The position numbers and the translations under genes were made by a program. Under the pieces are notes generated by a model. It searched no databases, was not told the origin of the DNA, and worked only from the letters and a program-made list of their open reading frames with translations. A DNA stretch of 64,000 bases from Paenibacillus_E violae. GTDB lineage: Bacteria; Bacillota; Bacilli; Paenibacillales; NBRC-103111. Shown piece after piece: positions 34,287 through 42,348 of the stretch (its first letter is position 1; each line of letters starts with the position of its first letter). Where the stretch lies: assembly GCF_032461945.1 (NCBI RefSeq), contig NZ_JAWCUD010000001.1, forward strand, positions 1,302,001-1,366,000, in the 5' to 3' direction.

Positions 34287-36001
34287 TGAGATTTCCCCGG
34301 TCGCTGCAATCCCGTATTTCGTTCGTTTATATGCTAATCAGTCTCGTAACCATAGGAATTATCGGCACTGCCTTATATGTGGGCATTTCTAGAGTAGTCA
34401 TGAATGACTCCATTCAGTCGTCGCAGATAGCCATTTCCAAAAGCGGGGCTTTCGTTGGAGCGTATATAGATCGGCTGTTGGTATTGTCCAATGTGCTTGC
34501 TAACAATCCCCAGACCATTAAGACTTTAGCCTCTCCAACCAAAGAAGGGGAGAAGGATGAGATGCAGCTTATCCGAACTGTGCTGATGTCCGATTCCTAT
34601 ATTAAGTCCGTTGTAGTCATCGGAAAAGACGGCTATATGTTGTCCAATGAAACGAAGCTAAACATGCAGCGATCATCCGATATGATGACAGAGCCTTGGT
34701 ATGTAGAAGCAATTAAAGGTAAAACGCCGGCCCTTTCTTCTGCCCGCATGCAGGAATTTGCGATGGACAAGGACAAATGGGTGATTTCGATGAGCCAAGA
34801 AGTGAAAGATGAGAACAATCAGAACCTTGGCGTCATCCTATTGGATATCGAATACAATGGCATCGATGATTATTTGAAAGATTTGGATCTGGGGAGTAAA
34901 GGTTTTGCATTCATCATTAATAGCCATAGCGGCATTGTTTATCACAAAGACCCTACATTTTTTGTTGATCCAGCCAAGAAAGAGCAATTAAGGAACATAA
35001 GCATGTTAGCTAACGGTTACGATCGATCGCAAAATGTCCTTATTCATAAAACACAAATAGCAAACTCCGATTGGACTTTGGTAGGCGTTAGTTCACTGGA
35101 CGGTTTGCTGCAAATTCGTAGCCAAATGCTTCGTTCTTTTGCAATTGTCGGTATAGGACTGTTCATCCTTATTATTACGGTGTCATTGATCATTGCCAGA
35201 AGCATCACGCGGCCGGTTCATCGATTAGAGCAGGCCATGCAAAAAGTAAGAGCAGGTACGTTGGAAGTAAGTGTGCCTGAATCCGGCGTGACGGAAGTGC
35301 AGGGACTAGCCCAACATTTTAACTTGATGGTTTCCGAAGTTCGCAGATTGCTGGAGGAAATTGAAACGAAGGAAAAAGCGCTGCACACCTATGAACTAAA
35401 AGTGCTGCATAGCCAAATCAACCCCCATTTTCTATATAATACGTTGGATACGATCGTCTGGATGGCCGAATTTAATGAAAGCGAACGTGTCATATCCACG
35501 ACCAAAGCATTGGCCAAATTTTTTCAATTGTCACTAAGCGGAGGAAGCGAGATGGCGACGATTGAAAATGAAATGAACCATGTCGCTCAATATTTATTTA
35601 TTCAGAAGGAGCGATATGGAGATAAACTTCATTATCAGCTAGACTTCGACCCCGCGTTAGCGGTCAAGGTCATTCCTAAAATCATTTTACAGCCCATAGT
35701 GGAAAATGCGATTTATCACGGCATCCGGGAAAAAGAAGGCTCCGGATTCGTGGAAATTACATGTGACTATACGGATGATGGACATGTGCAGTTCATTGTG
35801 AGGGATGATGGCGTGGGCTTCGACCCGCTTGCTCATCGCTTAAATAAAGACGTCGAACCATCAACTGCCCAGCCCAAGTTAGGCGGTGTTGGCATCAACA
35901 ACGTAGATGAACGCTTAAAACTTTACTATGGCAAAGAATATGGGGTTCATATCCAATCCCGTTTGGGAGAAGGAACAACAGTAACCATCATCATACCGTG
36001 A
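34283..36001 (+). CDS. YesM-type sensor histidine kinase (TCS 3)
   Basis: Kinase of 572 residues. Transmembrane helix about 15-35, then a Cache-type extracellular domain about 40-285 (SYIKSVVVIGKDGYML, KGFAFIINSHSGIVYHKD). Second helix about 290-310, HAMP, phosphoacceptor block QINPHFLYNTLD near 375 and ATPase domain (VENAIYHGI, DDGVGF). GTG 34283 or ATG 34286 may start it; both overlap the regulator stop. A Cache sensor suggests a small ligand outside the cell, and the operon context points to oxidative stress or host signals (inference). Confidence 0.93.
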   Translation: MMRFPRSLQSRISFVYMLISLVTIGIIGTALYVGISRVVMNDSIQSSQIAISKSGAFVGAYIDRLLVLSNVLANNPQTIKTLASPTKEGEKDEMQLIRTVLMSDSYIKSVVVIGKDGYMLSNETKLNMQRSSDMMTEPWYVEAIKGKTPALSSARMQEFAMDKDKWVISMSQEVKDENNQNLGVILLDIEYNGIDDYLKDLDLGSKGFAFIINSHSGIVYHKDPTFFVDPAKKEQLRNISMLANGYDRSQNVLIHKTQIANSDWTLVGVSSLDGLLQIRSQMLRSFAIVGIGLFILIITVSLIIARSITRPVHRLEQAMQKVRAGTLEVSVPESGVTEVQGLAQHFNLMVSEVRRLLEEIETKEKALHTYELKVLHSQINPHFLYNTLDTIVWMAEFNESERVISTTKALAKFFQLSLSGGSEMATIENEMNHVAQYLFIQKERYGDKLHYQLDFDPALAVKVIPKIILQPIVENAIYHGIREKEGSGFVEITCDYTDDGHVQFIVRDDGVGFDPLAHRLNKDVEPSTAQPKLGGVGINNVDERLKLYYGKEYGVHIQSRLGEGTTVTIIIP

Positions 36002-36041
36002 GAACTCCGAACATAACTCATCAGGAAGGGGATTGATTCTT

Positions 36042-36146
36042 GTGAACAAATCTAAATTAATGGTAAACTTAATAATAGTTGTGCTGCTAGTCGCCCTATT
36101 AGGAACCGTATATACGGAAATAGATGCTTGTTTTTTGAATAATTAA
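36042..36146 (+). CDS. 34-aa single-span membrane peptide
   Basis: GTG 36042 with AGGAAGGGG ten bases upstream opens a 34-codon frame ending at TAA 36144-36146. The product starts MNKSKLMV, has one hydrophobic helix (about residues 7-24, LIIVVLLVALLG) and ends with a short tail holding one Cys. It begins 41 bp after the TCS 3 kinase, so it may be co-transcribed. Size and shape fit a small regulatory membrane protein. No homologue is known to me. Confidence 0.5.
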   Translation: MNKSKLMVNLIIVVLLVALLGTVYTEIDACFLNN

Positions 36147-36179
36147 CTGAAATCGACGGATGAGAGGTAATGAGCGCAT

Positions 36180-36563
36180 ATGATCGAATATGAACGGATC
36201 CATCATGTAAGCTTAGCTGTTAGAGACTTGGAAAAAGCGAAGAAATTTTATTCGGAACTGCTTCATTTTCAGGAAATTGAGCGCCCTCCTTTCAAATCCA
36301 ATGGTGTCTGGTATGCGATTGGGAATCAGCAGCTGCATTTGCTTGAACACCCGAAAGGCGAAGCATTGCGTATGAGCGGCATAGATTCGGTAGATGGGCA
36401 CTTTGCTTTATGGGTTAAAAGTTATCGGAATACGATACAATGGCTCGAACACATTGGTGTGCCTTATGAGGCAAGACCCCAAAGCGTGGCTGGGTTTGCA
36501 CAGATTTATATCCTGGATGTGGACAACAATATCATCGAGTTTGATGCTGTATATGACTCCTAA
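36180..36563 (+). CDS. VOC-family protein
   Basis: Protein of 127 residues with the single-domain VOC fold pattern: IHHVSLAVRDLEKAKKFYSELLHF near the N-terminus and QIYILDVDNNIIEFD at the end. His9 and the C-terminal Glu fit metal-ligand positions of glyoxalase-like enzymes. A start at ATG 36180 follows GAGAGGTAATG. Substrate unknown. A strong bidirectional-looking terminator follows. Confidence 0.87.
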   Translation: MIEYERIHHVSLAVRDLEKAKKFYSELLHFQEIERPPFKSNGVWYAIGNQQLHLLEHPKGEALRMSGIDSVDGHFALWVKSYRNTIQWLEHIGVPYEARPQSVAGFAQIYILDVDNNIIEFDAVYDS

Positions 36564-36575
36564 CATGAATTAAAC

Positions 36576-36628
36576 AAAAAGAGGCATTCCCTTGAGTCAT
36601 TTAATGACCATGGGAGAGCCTCTTTTTT
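36576..36628 (+). terminator. Terminator after the VOC gene
   Basis: AAAAAGAGGC (36576-36585) pairs with GCCTCTTTTTT (36618-36628), with an inner GTCATTTAATGAC hairpin. Confidence 0.85.
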
Positions 36629-36742
36629 GAGCTTATGGGGCAGCTTTTTCAAAATAAAGCAAAATCTTCCCGTTATTTAATGTAGTAAAGAAGTATTCTC
36701 ATGAAATAAATGCAATTTTTCCTATTAATAGGGGGGTGTGCT

Positions 36743-36916
36743 TTGGAGCAGCGGTTTTCGAGCAAATTAAAGGGAGATATTTCTGTTAATTGTCATTTAA
36801 TTCATGATTTGCTTGAAATAACAGCAGGATTTCCAGTTAATATTGAATTAGCTAAGCGAAGCAAGTGTCTTACGAGTAAACGTTTCATCGAAGGTGTAGC
36901 TTTAGCAATCCATTAA
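36743..36916 (+). CDS. Small hypothetical protein (57 aa)
   Basis: TTG 36743, seven bases after GGGGGGTG, starts a 57-residue frame (MEQRFSSKLKGDISVN to the stop at 36914-36916). An in-frame ATG at 36710 would add 11 residues but has no ribosome binding site. The protein is soluble, with a predicted helix-rich middle. I recognise no family. It converges with a small minus-strand frame whose stop overlaps its end by four bases. Confidence 0.35.
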   Translation: MEQRFSSKLKGDISVNCHLIHDLLEITAGFPVNIELAKRSKCLTSKRFIEGVALAIH

Positions 36917-37101
36917 ATAGCAACAAATCTAAGAATTTGAAGAAGGAAAAGTCTTCTAAGAACGACGACACCACGATTATTCATAAATCGAAGAACAATG
37001 GAATTACGATTTCTGGATACCACACGACCGTTAAAAACGGTAATGAACCCATTGGCACTGCGGTAAACAATACCATAAAAGTGGTTGATTAATAAAGCCA
37101 T
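36913..37101 (-). CDS. Small hypothetical basic protein (62 aa)
   Basis: ATG 37101-37099 has AAAGGA nine bases upstream on the minus strand. The 62-residue product (MALLINHFYGIVYRS start) is rich in Arg, Val and Phe with many aromatic residues, and ends at 36913. The plus strand is also open here, in a hydrophilic Asn/Lys/Gly-rich frame (36916-37092), but that frame lacks a start codon with a ribosome binding site. No family recognised. Confidence 0.4.
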   Translation of the reverse strand: MALLINHFYGIVYRSANGFITVFNGRVVSRNRNSIVLRFMNNRGVVVLRRLFLLQILRFVAI

Positions 37102-37365
37102 TTCTATCATTCCTTTCTAGCGGGGATACTTTAGGATATGCAGGAAAAACTTGTCTGCGAGGGCTAATTTAATAGATTAGTATGGAATTATGAATGTTTC
37201 TGAAATTTTACATCACGGCAGATCAACTACTTCATATCCCCATTGGCATATGTTATGTTTAAAGAAAATTGAAATAGATCCATGCAACTCGCAATACATT
37301 GAAACTGTACGGCAGTTATTTGTATCCGTTTATTAAAGTTTGTGATGAAAGGTGGTATTTCAACG

Positions 37366-38496
37366 ATGCCTTTTAATCCTCGCATCTTAATTCTTACGGC
37401 TAGTTATGGAAATGGACATATTCAAGCTTCTAAAGCGCTGCAGCAGCAGTTCTTGAAACAGGGTATAGAGCAAGTGAAAATTGTTAACCTCATGAAGGAA
37501 GGCCATCCGTGGATCTACTCCATAACTTCTTCGTTAATCAGTAAAAGTACAAAAAGCTCTAAATTAGGCCTTGACTACTATGGCTGGAGTTATTATTTAA
37601 CACGTGAAACGAAAGAGACCGCGCTATTTCAGAAATCAATGACTTATTTGGGTCAAAAGAAACTAAGAGAACTTATCCAAAAAGAACGTCCGGATGTTGT
37701 GGTCAATACGTTTCCTTTCGGCGCTGCTCCAATCGTCTGTAGTGCAATGGGGGTTAAAAATTTTACAGTACTCACGGATTACGCGTTACATGCAACTTGG
37801 CTGCATCCAAAAGTCGATCGGTATTATGTGGCAACGGAAGATTTGAAACAACAAATTATTTTTAAAGGATATAACAAAGACTGTATAGAGGTCAGCGGCA
37901 TTCCGCTGAAGCAAGAGTTCGCAGCAGCGAGCATTCGTGCGCAATCGCAACCACTATCACTGCGAAAGAAGATTATCCTTATCATGGCTACGGAAAGCGG
38001 AGTAACCAGTTATCTGGATGAAATGTTGGATTCGCTGCTGCTTCTAGAAGATTGTCAATTAGTTGTCATCTGTGGCCATAACGAGAAGTTGAAAGATAGA
38101 CTTGAGGCAGATTTTGCTGCGTACCCGGGGATCACCATTCTTGGTTTTGTCGATAATGTTCACGAGTGGATGTCGAGAGCTATGTGTATTGTAACGAAAG
38201 CAGGCGGATTAACGTTGACAGAGGCTATTGCCTTACGACTGCCGGTTTTCGTGTATAAGCCAAATGGCGGTCAAGAGAAAGAAAATGCCTTGTATTTATC
38301 CAGGCTTGGTGTAGCTTCAATCGCCAATAAGATGGAGGACTTTTACATAAATATTCAGCAGTTTGTACGGCATCCCACTAAAAGTGAAGAAATGAGAGCT
38401 CGTATGGCCTCGTTGCAGCGTAATCATGCAGCGGCGCACATCGTAAATGACATGTTGATGATATTGGATAATTCATTCATGTCCGCTTCAATTTGA
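37366..38496 (+). CDS. Diacylglycerol glucosyltransferase-like GT28 enzyme (UgtP/MGDG synthase type)
   Basis: Protein of 376 residues with the two-Rossmann GT-B fold. The N-terminal block ILTASYGNGHIQASKALQQ and DVVVNTFPFGAAP are typical of the MGDG synthase N-domain. The C-domain has IVTKAGGLTLTEAIALRLPV, the UDP-sugar site of GT28. Such enzymes add glucose or galactose to diacylglycerol at the inner face of the membrane, providing glycolipid and lipoteichoic acid anchors. ATG 37366 has AAAGGTGG upstream. Monocistronic, with its own terminator. Other GT28 substrates are possible. Confidence 0.87.
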   Translation: MPFNPRILILTASYGNGHIQASKALQQQFLKQGIEQVKIVNLMKEGHPWIYSITSSLISKSTKSSKLGLDYYGWSYYLTRETKETALFQKSMTYLGQKKLRELIQKERPDVVVNTFPFGAAPIVCSAMGVKNFTVLTDYALHATWLHPKVDRYYVATEDLKQQIIFKGYNKDCIEVSGIPLKQEFAAASIRAQSQPLSLRKKIILIMATESGVTSYLDEMLDSLLLLEDCQLVVICGHNEKLKDRLEADFAAYPGITILGFVDNVHEWMSRAMCIVTKAGGLTLTEAIALRLPVFVYKPNGGQEKENALYLSRLGVASIANKMEDFYINIQQFVRHPTKSEEMRARMASLQRNHAAAHIVNDMLMILDNSFMSASI

Positions 38497-38510
38497 GGTT
38501 GTGATAGATC

Positions 38511-38542
38511 AAGGAGTTTGCTCCGTAGCAGCTCCTTTTTTT
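38511..38542 (+). terminator. Terminator after the GT28 gene
   Basis: AAGGAG (38511-38516) pairs with CTCCTT (38532-38537), extended by an inner TGCT/AGCA stem, followed by a T-run. Confidence 0.8.
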
Positions 38543-38646
38543 GTTGAAGAATTTTAACGAGTTAAGTTGGAAAAGAGAGAAAAAGAGAAGCATTTGAATA
38601 GAAGACTGCTCCTAACATACATTGAATGACAAGAAGCGTCTAATAA

Positions 38647-39052
38647 CGAGTGAGTTGTTCGGAAAATAGAAGAAAATATTATTTCTAAGGAAATATCAGA
38701 GATAGTACTAGCAGGTTTCTAGCATTAAATTTTGATAAAGTCGAAGGGAAAAACCTTGTGCTAGAGAAGTTACTACATGGAAAACATGCGGATGAGTTTC
38801 AGGACAGAAATCAACAGTTTAGAAGGGCGAACTACTATGAGGATGATACGTCAAAATTTGAAATAGAGATAAATGCAGGAGTTTTTGAAGAGAAGGTAAC
38901 TGAAATATCAGGGCGAACTTCATTACTTTGAAATCATATTTGATTTTTGCGCTAAGTTGAAACTCAGTATTTGGGATGTAAAACTTAACCAAGAGATTCT
39001 TTCTGAAGATGATATGAAAAAGAGCGTTGAGAGGTTTAACCGCTTAAGATGA
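38647..39052 (+). pseudogene. Decayed small gene with at least two frameshifts
   Basis: No single frame is open, but three pieces read like one protein. Piece 1 (about 38657-38720) gives VRKIEENIISKEISEIVLAG. Piece 2 (about 38691-38928) gives RFLALNFDKVEGKNLVLEKL and continues with 60 more residues to EINAGVFEEKVTEISG. Piece 3 (about 38914-39052) gives ELHYFEIIFDFCAKLKLSIW through SVERFNRLR to TGA 39050-39052. Removing one G from GGG 38911-38913 joins pieces 2 and 3 in register. No start codon with a ribosome binding site was found. The family is unknown to me. The rest of the 738-bp gap (38497-39234) shows no intact gene. Confidence 0.55.
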
Positions 39053-39064
39053 GTAAGCTTGTAA

Positions 39065-39087
39065 GGCACCTATCGGTGTCTTTTTTT
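39065..39087 (+). terminator. Small terminator after the decayed gene
   Basis: GCACC-TATC-GGTGT hairpin followed by seven T. It ends 13 bp past the remnant's stop and separates it from the TCS 4 operon. Confidence 0.65.
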
Positions 39088-39234
39088 CGACAAAACGAAT
39101 CGAAATGTGCCGATATTCGGCAGGTAACTAGTTCATTAGACATATTTTGAGCAGCGTATAGAGGGGAAAGGTCTCAAAGGTAGAAAAAGGTAATTGACAA
39201 TCATTTTTACACCTAATGATGGAGGTGAAGCACG

Positions 39235-41064
39235 GTGCTGCGACGCCCTGTACCCATTTTTGTCCAGTTGCTCGCGGGGATGTTCTTGATTGCCGCACTG
39301 GCGATCGCGCTTACAAATCTGCTGAATTACCGCATGACGTCACAGATTGTGCTCAACCGCACCGCAAGCTATACCCAAGAATCCGTGGAACAGCTGTCAG
39401 CCAAAATCGATGTGTTGCTGCGCCAATACGATCAGGCTACACAAATGGTTGCATTCGATGAGAAAGTGTTGGCTGCTCTAAAAGCGGATGTTCCCCCACA
39501 AGCTGCTGAATCTCAAGTTTCAATGGACCTAAATCGGTATTTGGCGGAAAAAATACGCTACATTGCCGGGGATATGCTGCTTCATTTATTTGACCGCAAT
39601 GGACACGCGTACGCTTCTAATGAATCCCTGCAGTTATTCTGGCGGATGGCGGACGATGTAGCTGCTGTAAGCTGGTACAGCAAAATGCAAACGCTTGACG
39701 GACACATGCTGTGGGTATACGGGCCTGCCTGGCGGGATGGCGAAATCCCGGCGATTATTGGAGCTCGTAAGTTGAAGGACCCGTCAAGCCTGACACCGCT
39801 CGGAGATGAGTTTATTGTATTTCCGGTGGATAAAATCAATCGGATTATTGGCGAAACAGGCCAACGGATCGAGCGAAAGGTGCAGGTGATGGATTCCATC
39901 GGCAACATCGTGTATTCGACGGTTCCACGAGAAATCGGTACGGCTGCGGACGTTGGCCTGTTCAGTAAATTTGGAAGAAATGCGCAACCTTTCTTCGAAT
40001 GGAAGACAAGGGAGGATCAGAAGCAAGTGCTGGTATCTTATGCAAAATCTTCGTATAGCGGTTGGACGACAATCGCCTATTTCAAACCTGAGGCAGTCAA
40101 CAGCGAGGCTTCTCAAATTTGGGCTCATGCCTTGATCACCATGGGCGCAGGTATCCTCATTGCCTTAGTGTTTGTGACGTACTTTACATGGACACTTACC
40201 AAACCAATCCGGCTGCTGGCCGATGGCATGAATCGACTCCGTAAAGAAGGGGTCAAGCCGATTGACAAACCATTTGCTAGCCGTGAAATCACTAGACTTT
40301 ATGCCAATTACAATGCCTTAGTGGAAGAGTTGGAGGACGTTGTAGAGCGGCTCTCGGAGCAGCAAATTACGGTACAGTGGGCGCAGTTGGTAGCACTTAA
40401 AGCACAGTTTAGGCCTCACTTTTTGTACAATTCGCTCAATCTGATTTACTGGACCATTGAGGATGAACGGCCGGATCAGGCGCAAGCCATGACGCTCGCG
40501 CTAAGTGAACTACTCCGATATAGTGTCCACCCGTCGACGGACCTCGTAACATTAGGTGAAGATATGGAACAGCTGAATCGTTATTTGCTTTTGCAGCGAG
40601 CAAGATACGGGGAGAAGTTTCAAGTAAGCATAGAGGTGGAGGATGGACTAGAACGACAACGCGTAATACGACTCGTACTCCAGCCTCTAGTCGAGAATGC
40701 TTTCCATCATGGATTGGAGCAGCAAGATGAGGGGGATTGGCAAATCCGAGTGCGGATCTATCGACAAGACGGCATGGTGAAGTGCTCTGTTGAGGACAAC
40801 GGCGTAGGGATGACGCAAGAGGCATTGCAGATGTTGGAGGTATCCATCCATCAAGAGCAAAGCTTCGAGAAGCAAGGACGAGGAATCGGACTGAGCAACC
40901 TCCACAAACAGCTGCAAGCGTTCTTCGGGCCCAGCAGCGGGATTAGCCTCTCCAAGAGTCCGCTAGGCGGGCTGCAGGTTATGCTGTCATTGCCGCTTCA
41001 TACTTCGGAGATGGTTACAGTTCCACCCTTACTGTCCAAAAAAGGGGGGACTGGCGCTGCTTAA
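39235..41064 (+). CDS. YesM-type sensor histidine kinase (TCS 4)
   Basis: Kinase of 609 residues. Transmembrane helix about 8-28, extracellular sensor to about 295, second helix about 300-322, HAMP, and a phosphoacceptor block reading AQFRPHFLYNSLNL near 395, with FRPHF in place of the usual INPHF. ATPase domain with VENAFHHGL and DNGVGM. GTG 39235 has GGAGGTG eight bases upstream. It is the first gene of a unit with a binding-protein gene and a regulator gene. A TTGACA (39194-39199) lies upstream without a convincing -10. Confidence 0.93.
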   Translation: MLRRPVPIFVQLLAGMFLIAALAIALTNLLNYRMTSQIVLNRTASYTQESVEQLSAKIDVLLRQYDQATQMVAFDEKVLAALKADVPPQAAESQVSMDLNRYLAEKIRYIAGDMLLHLFDRNGHAYASNESLQLFWRMADDVAAVSWYSKMQTLDGHMLWVYGPAWRDGEIPAIIGARKLKDPSSLTPLGDEFIVFPVDKINRIIGETGQRIERKVQVMDSIGNIVYSTVPREIGTAADVGLFSKFGRNAQPFFEWKTREDQKQVLVSYAKSSYSGWTTIAYFKPEAVNSEASQIWAHALITMGAGILIALVFVTYFTWTLTKPIRLLADGMNRLRKEGVKPIDKPFASREITRLYANYNALVEELEDVVERLSEQQITVQWAQLVALKAQFRPHFLYNSLNLIYWTIEDERPDQAQAMTLALSELLRYSVHPSTDLVTLGEDMEQLNRYLLLQRARYGEKFQVSIEVEDGLERQRVIRLVLQPLVENAFHHGLEQQDEGDWQIRVRIYRQDGMVKCSVEDNGVGMTQEALQMLEVSIHQEQSFEKQGRGIGLSNLHKQLQAFFGPSSGISLSKSPLGGLQVMLSLPLHTSEMVTVPPLLSKKGGTGAA

Positions 41065-41098
41065 TGATCGAAAAGGTAATCAATCCACCTTATGGCTC

Positions 41099-42343
41099 AT
41101 GGTTTGCCTCGTGAGTTTCTTATTCTTGACTTCTTGTGAACCGGAATCAGCTTTACCTAGTGTGAACGGAAACACGTCGCAAGTCGTGAAGCTTCGTGTT
41201 TGGCTATGGCCGGGAAGTGGGCTTGAACGGCTCGTTAAGAAATATATGGCCGATCATCCTGGAGTGGATGTAGAGATCGTCAGCTTTCAATTTGACGATG
41301 TTTTACCGGGGCTGATGACGTCCCTGGCTACCAAAGCGGACACGCCGGATCTAGTTCTGCTTGAGGCTTCTCAACTTAATCAAGTAAAGCGTTTTCAAAA
41401 TGAATTTTTTAATCTCTACGATTATGGCGATGAGAGGGAACACTACTTGGATTGGAAATGGCGCCAAGCAGAAAGCAAGGATGGCGGTTTCCTATTTGCG
41501 ATGCCAGTGGACATCGGCCCTGTCGCCTTAGCGTACCGCCGGGACTTGTTTCAGATGGCAGGGCTACCAATCGAACGGGAGGAAGTCGCCGAAGTTCTAA
41601 CCAATTGGGAGCAAATGGAGCAGGTTGGATTGGAAATCAAAGAGAAAACAGGCGCTTATCTTATCGATAATTTGACCAATGTATTTATGAGTTATTTGAA
41701 CCAATTCGACGGTTATTATTTGACGCCGATGGATCATGAGCTTGATCCGCATGTGAAAGAAGCCTGGGATCAAGCTATACGCTTTCATAAGCTCGGGCTA
41801 AATGCGGGCCTTCCGTCGCAATCTTCCGCTTGGGCTGCAGCTGCCGTAAACGGGAAGTTCGCCGTTGTCTTGGCACCCTCCTGGCTTCATGGAGCTTTCA
41901 AGAAAGTTGCCCCCTCTACCGCAGGTGTATGGGATCTGGCACGGGCGCCCGGACTTCCCTCGAATTGGTCAGGGACATGTCTGGCTGTTCCACGGACGAG
42001 CCGCAATCCTCATGCGGCTTATGAGCTAGCGCAATGGTTGACGGCTCCAGCACAGCAGCTAGACAATTTCATTGGCAGCGGTAATTTCCCTTCCACACCG
42101 GAGTCTTATTCGACCCGGGAGTTTCTAGAGGTGCGGGACGCTTTCTTTCATGACGCACCTGTCGGTCAGATTTATTCCTATACGGCGCTTCGTTACAAAG
42201 CGGCTTACAATGATTTTGAATATGAAGGGATTGAACGAATGATCAAAGAGGGCCTGCGCCGAGTGGAATCAGAGGGAGCAGATCCAGAACATACATGGGA
42301 GGACATCGTCCGCCGATTCAAGCAGACAAATACGGGAGGTTGA
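41099..42343 (+). CDS. Sugar-binding lipoprotein encoded between kinase and regulator of TCS 4
   Basis: Binding protein of at least 414 residues with lipobox LTSC (Cys13). The frame is open upstream into the kinase gene (NDRKGNQSTLWLM precedes ATG 41099). A normal charged signal N-terminus would need an unusual start such as CTG near 41050, behind the AAAAGGGGGG at about 41039-41048. The mature part is clearly paralogous to the importer B binding protein: both share the pattern LRVWLWPG or LQMWFWQG, DLVLLEASQLNQ or DIAMIDISQLDQ, and FLDWKWRQ-like and DIGPVALAYRRDLFQ-like blocks. It probably works as a co-receptor of the sensor kinase (inference). Confidence 0.88.
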   Translation: MVCLVSFLFLTSCEPESALPSVNGNTSQVVKLRVWLWPGSGLERLVKKYMADHPGVDVEIVSFQFDDVLPGLMTSLATKADTPDLVLLEASQLNQVKRFQNEFFNLYDYGDEREHYLDWKWRQAESKDGGFLFAMPVDIGPVALAYRRDLFQMAGLPIEREEVAEVLTNWEQMEQVGLEIKEKTGAYLIDNLTNVFMSYLNQFDGYYLTPMDHELDPHVKEAWDQAIRFHKLGLNAGLPSQSSAWAAAAVNGKFAVVLAPSWLHGAFKKVAPSTAGVWDLARAPGLPSNWSGTCLAVPRTSRNPHAAYELAQWLTAPAQQLDNFIGSGNFPSTPESYSTREFLEVRDAFFHDAPVGQIYSYTALRYKAAYNDFEYEGIERMIKEGLRRVESEGADPEHTWEDIVRRFKQTNTGG

Positions 42344-42348
42344 TCGTG

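Noticed and set aside
36916..37092. Hydrophilic plus-strand frame opposite the 62-aa small gene
   Set aside because: It reads well (Asn/Lys/Gly-rich) but has no start codon behind a ribosome binding site, while the minus frame has both.
39106..39120. TGCCGA-TAT-TCGGCA inverted repeat before TCS 4
   Set aside because: Short, no T-run and no link to a promoter; likely chance.
39194..39222. Promoter TTGACA upstream of the TCS 4 kinase
   Set aside because: No acceptable -10 hexamer lies 16-18 bp downstream; noted only in the gene entry.
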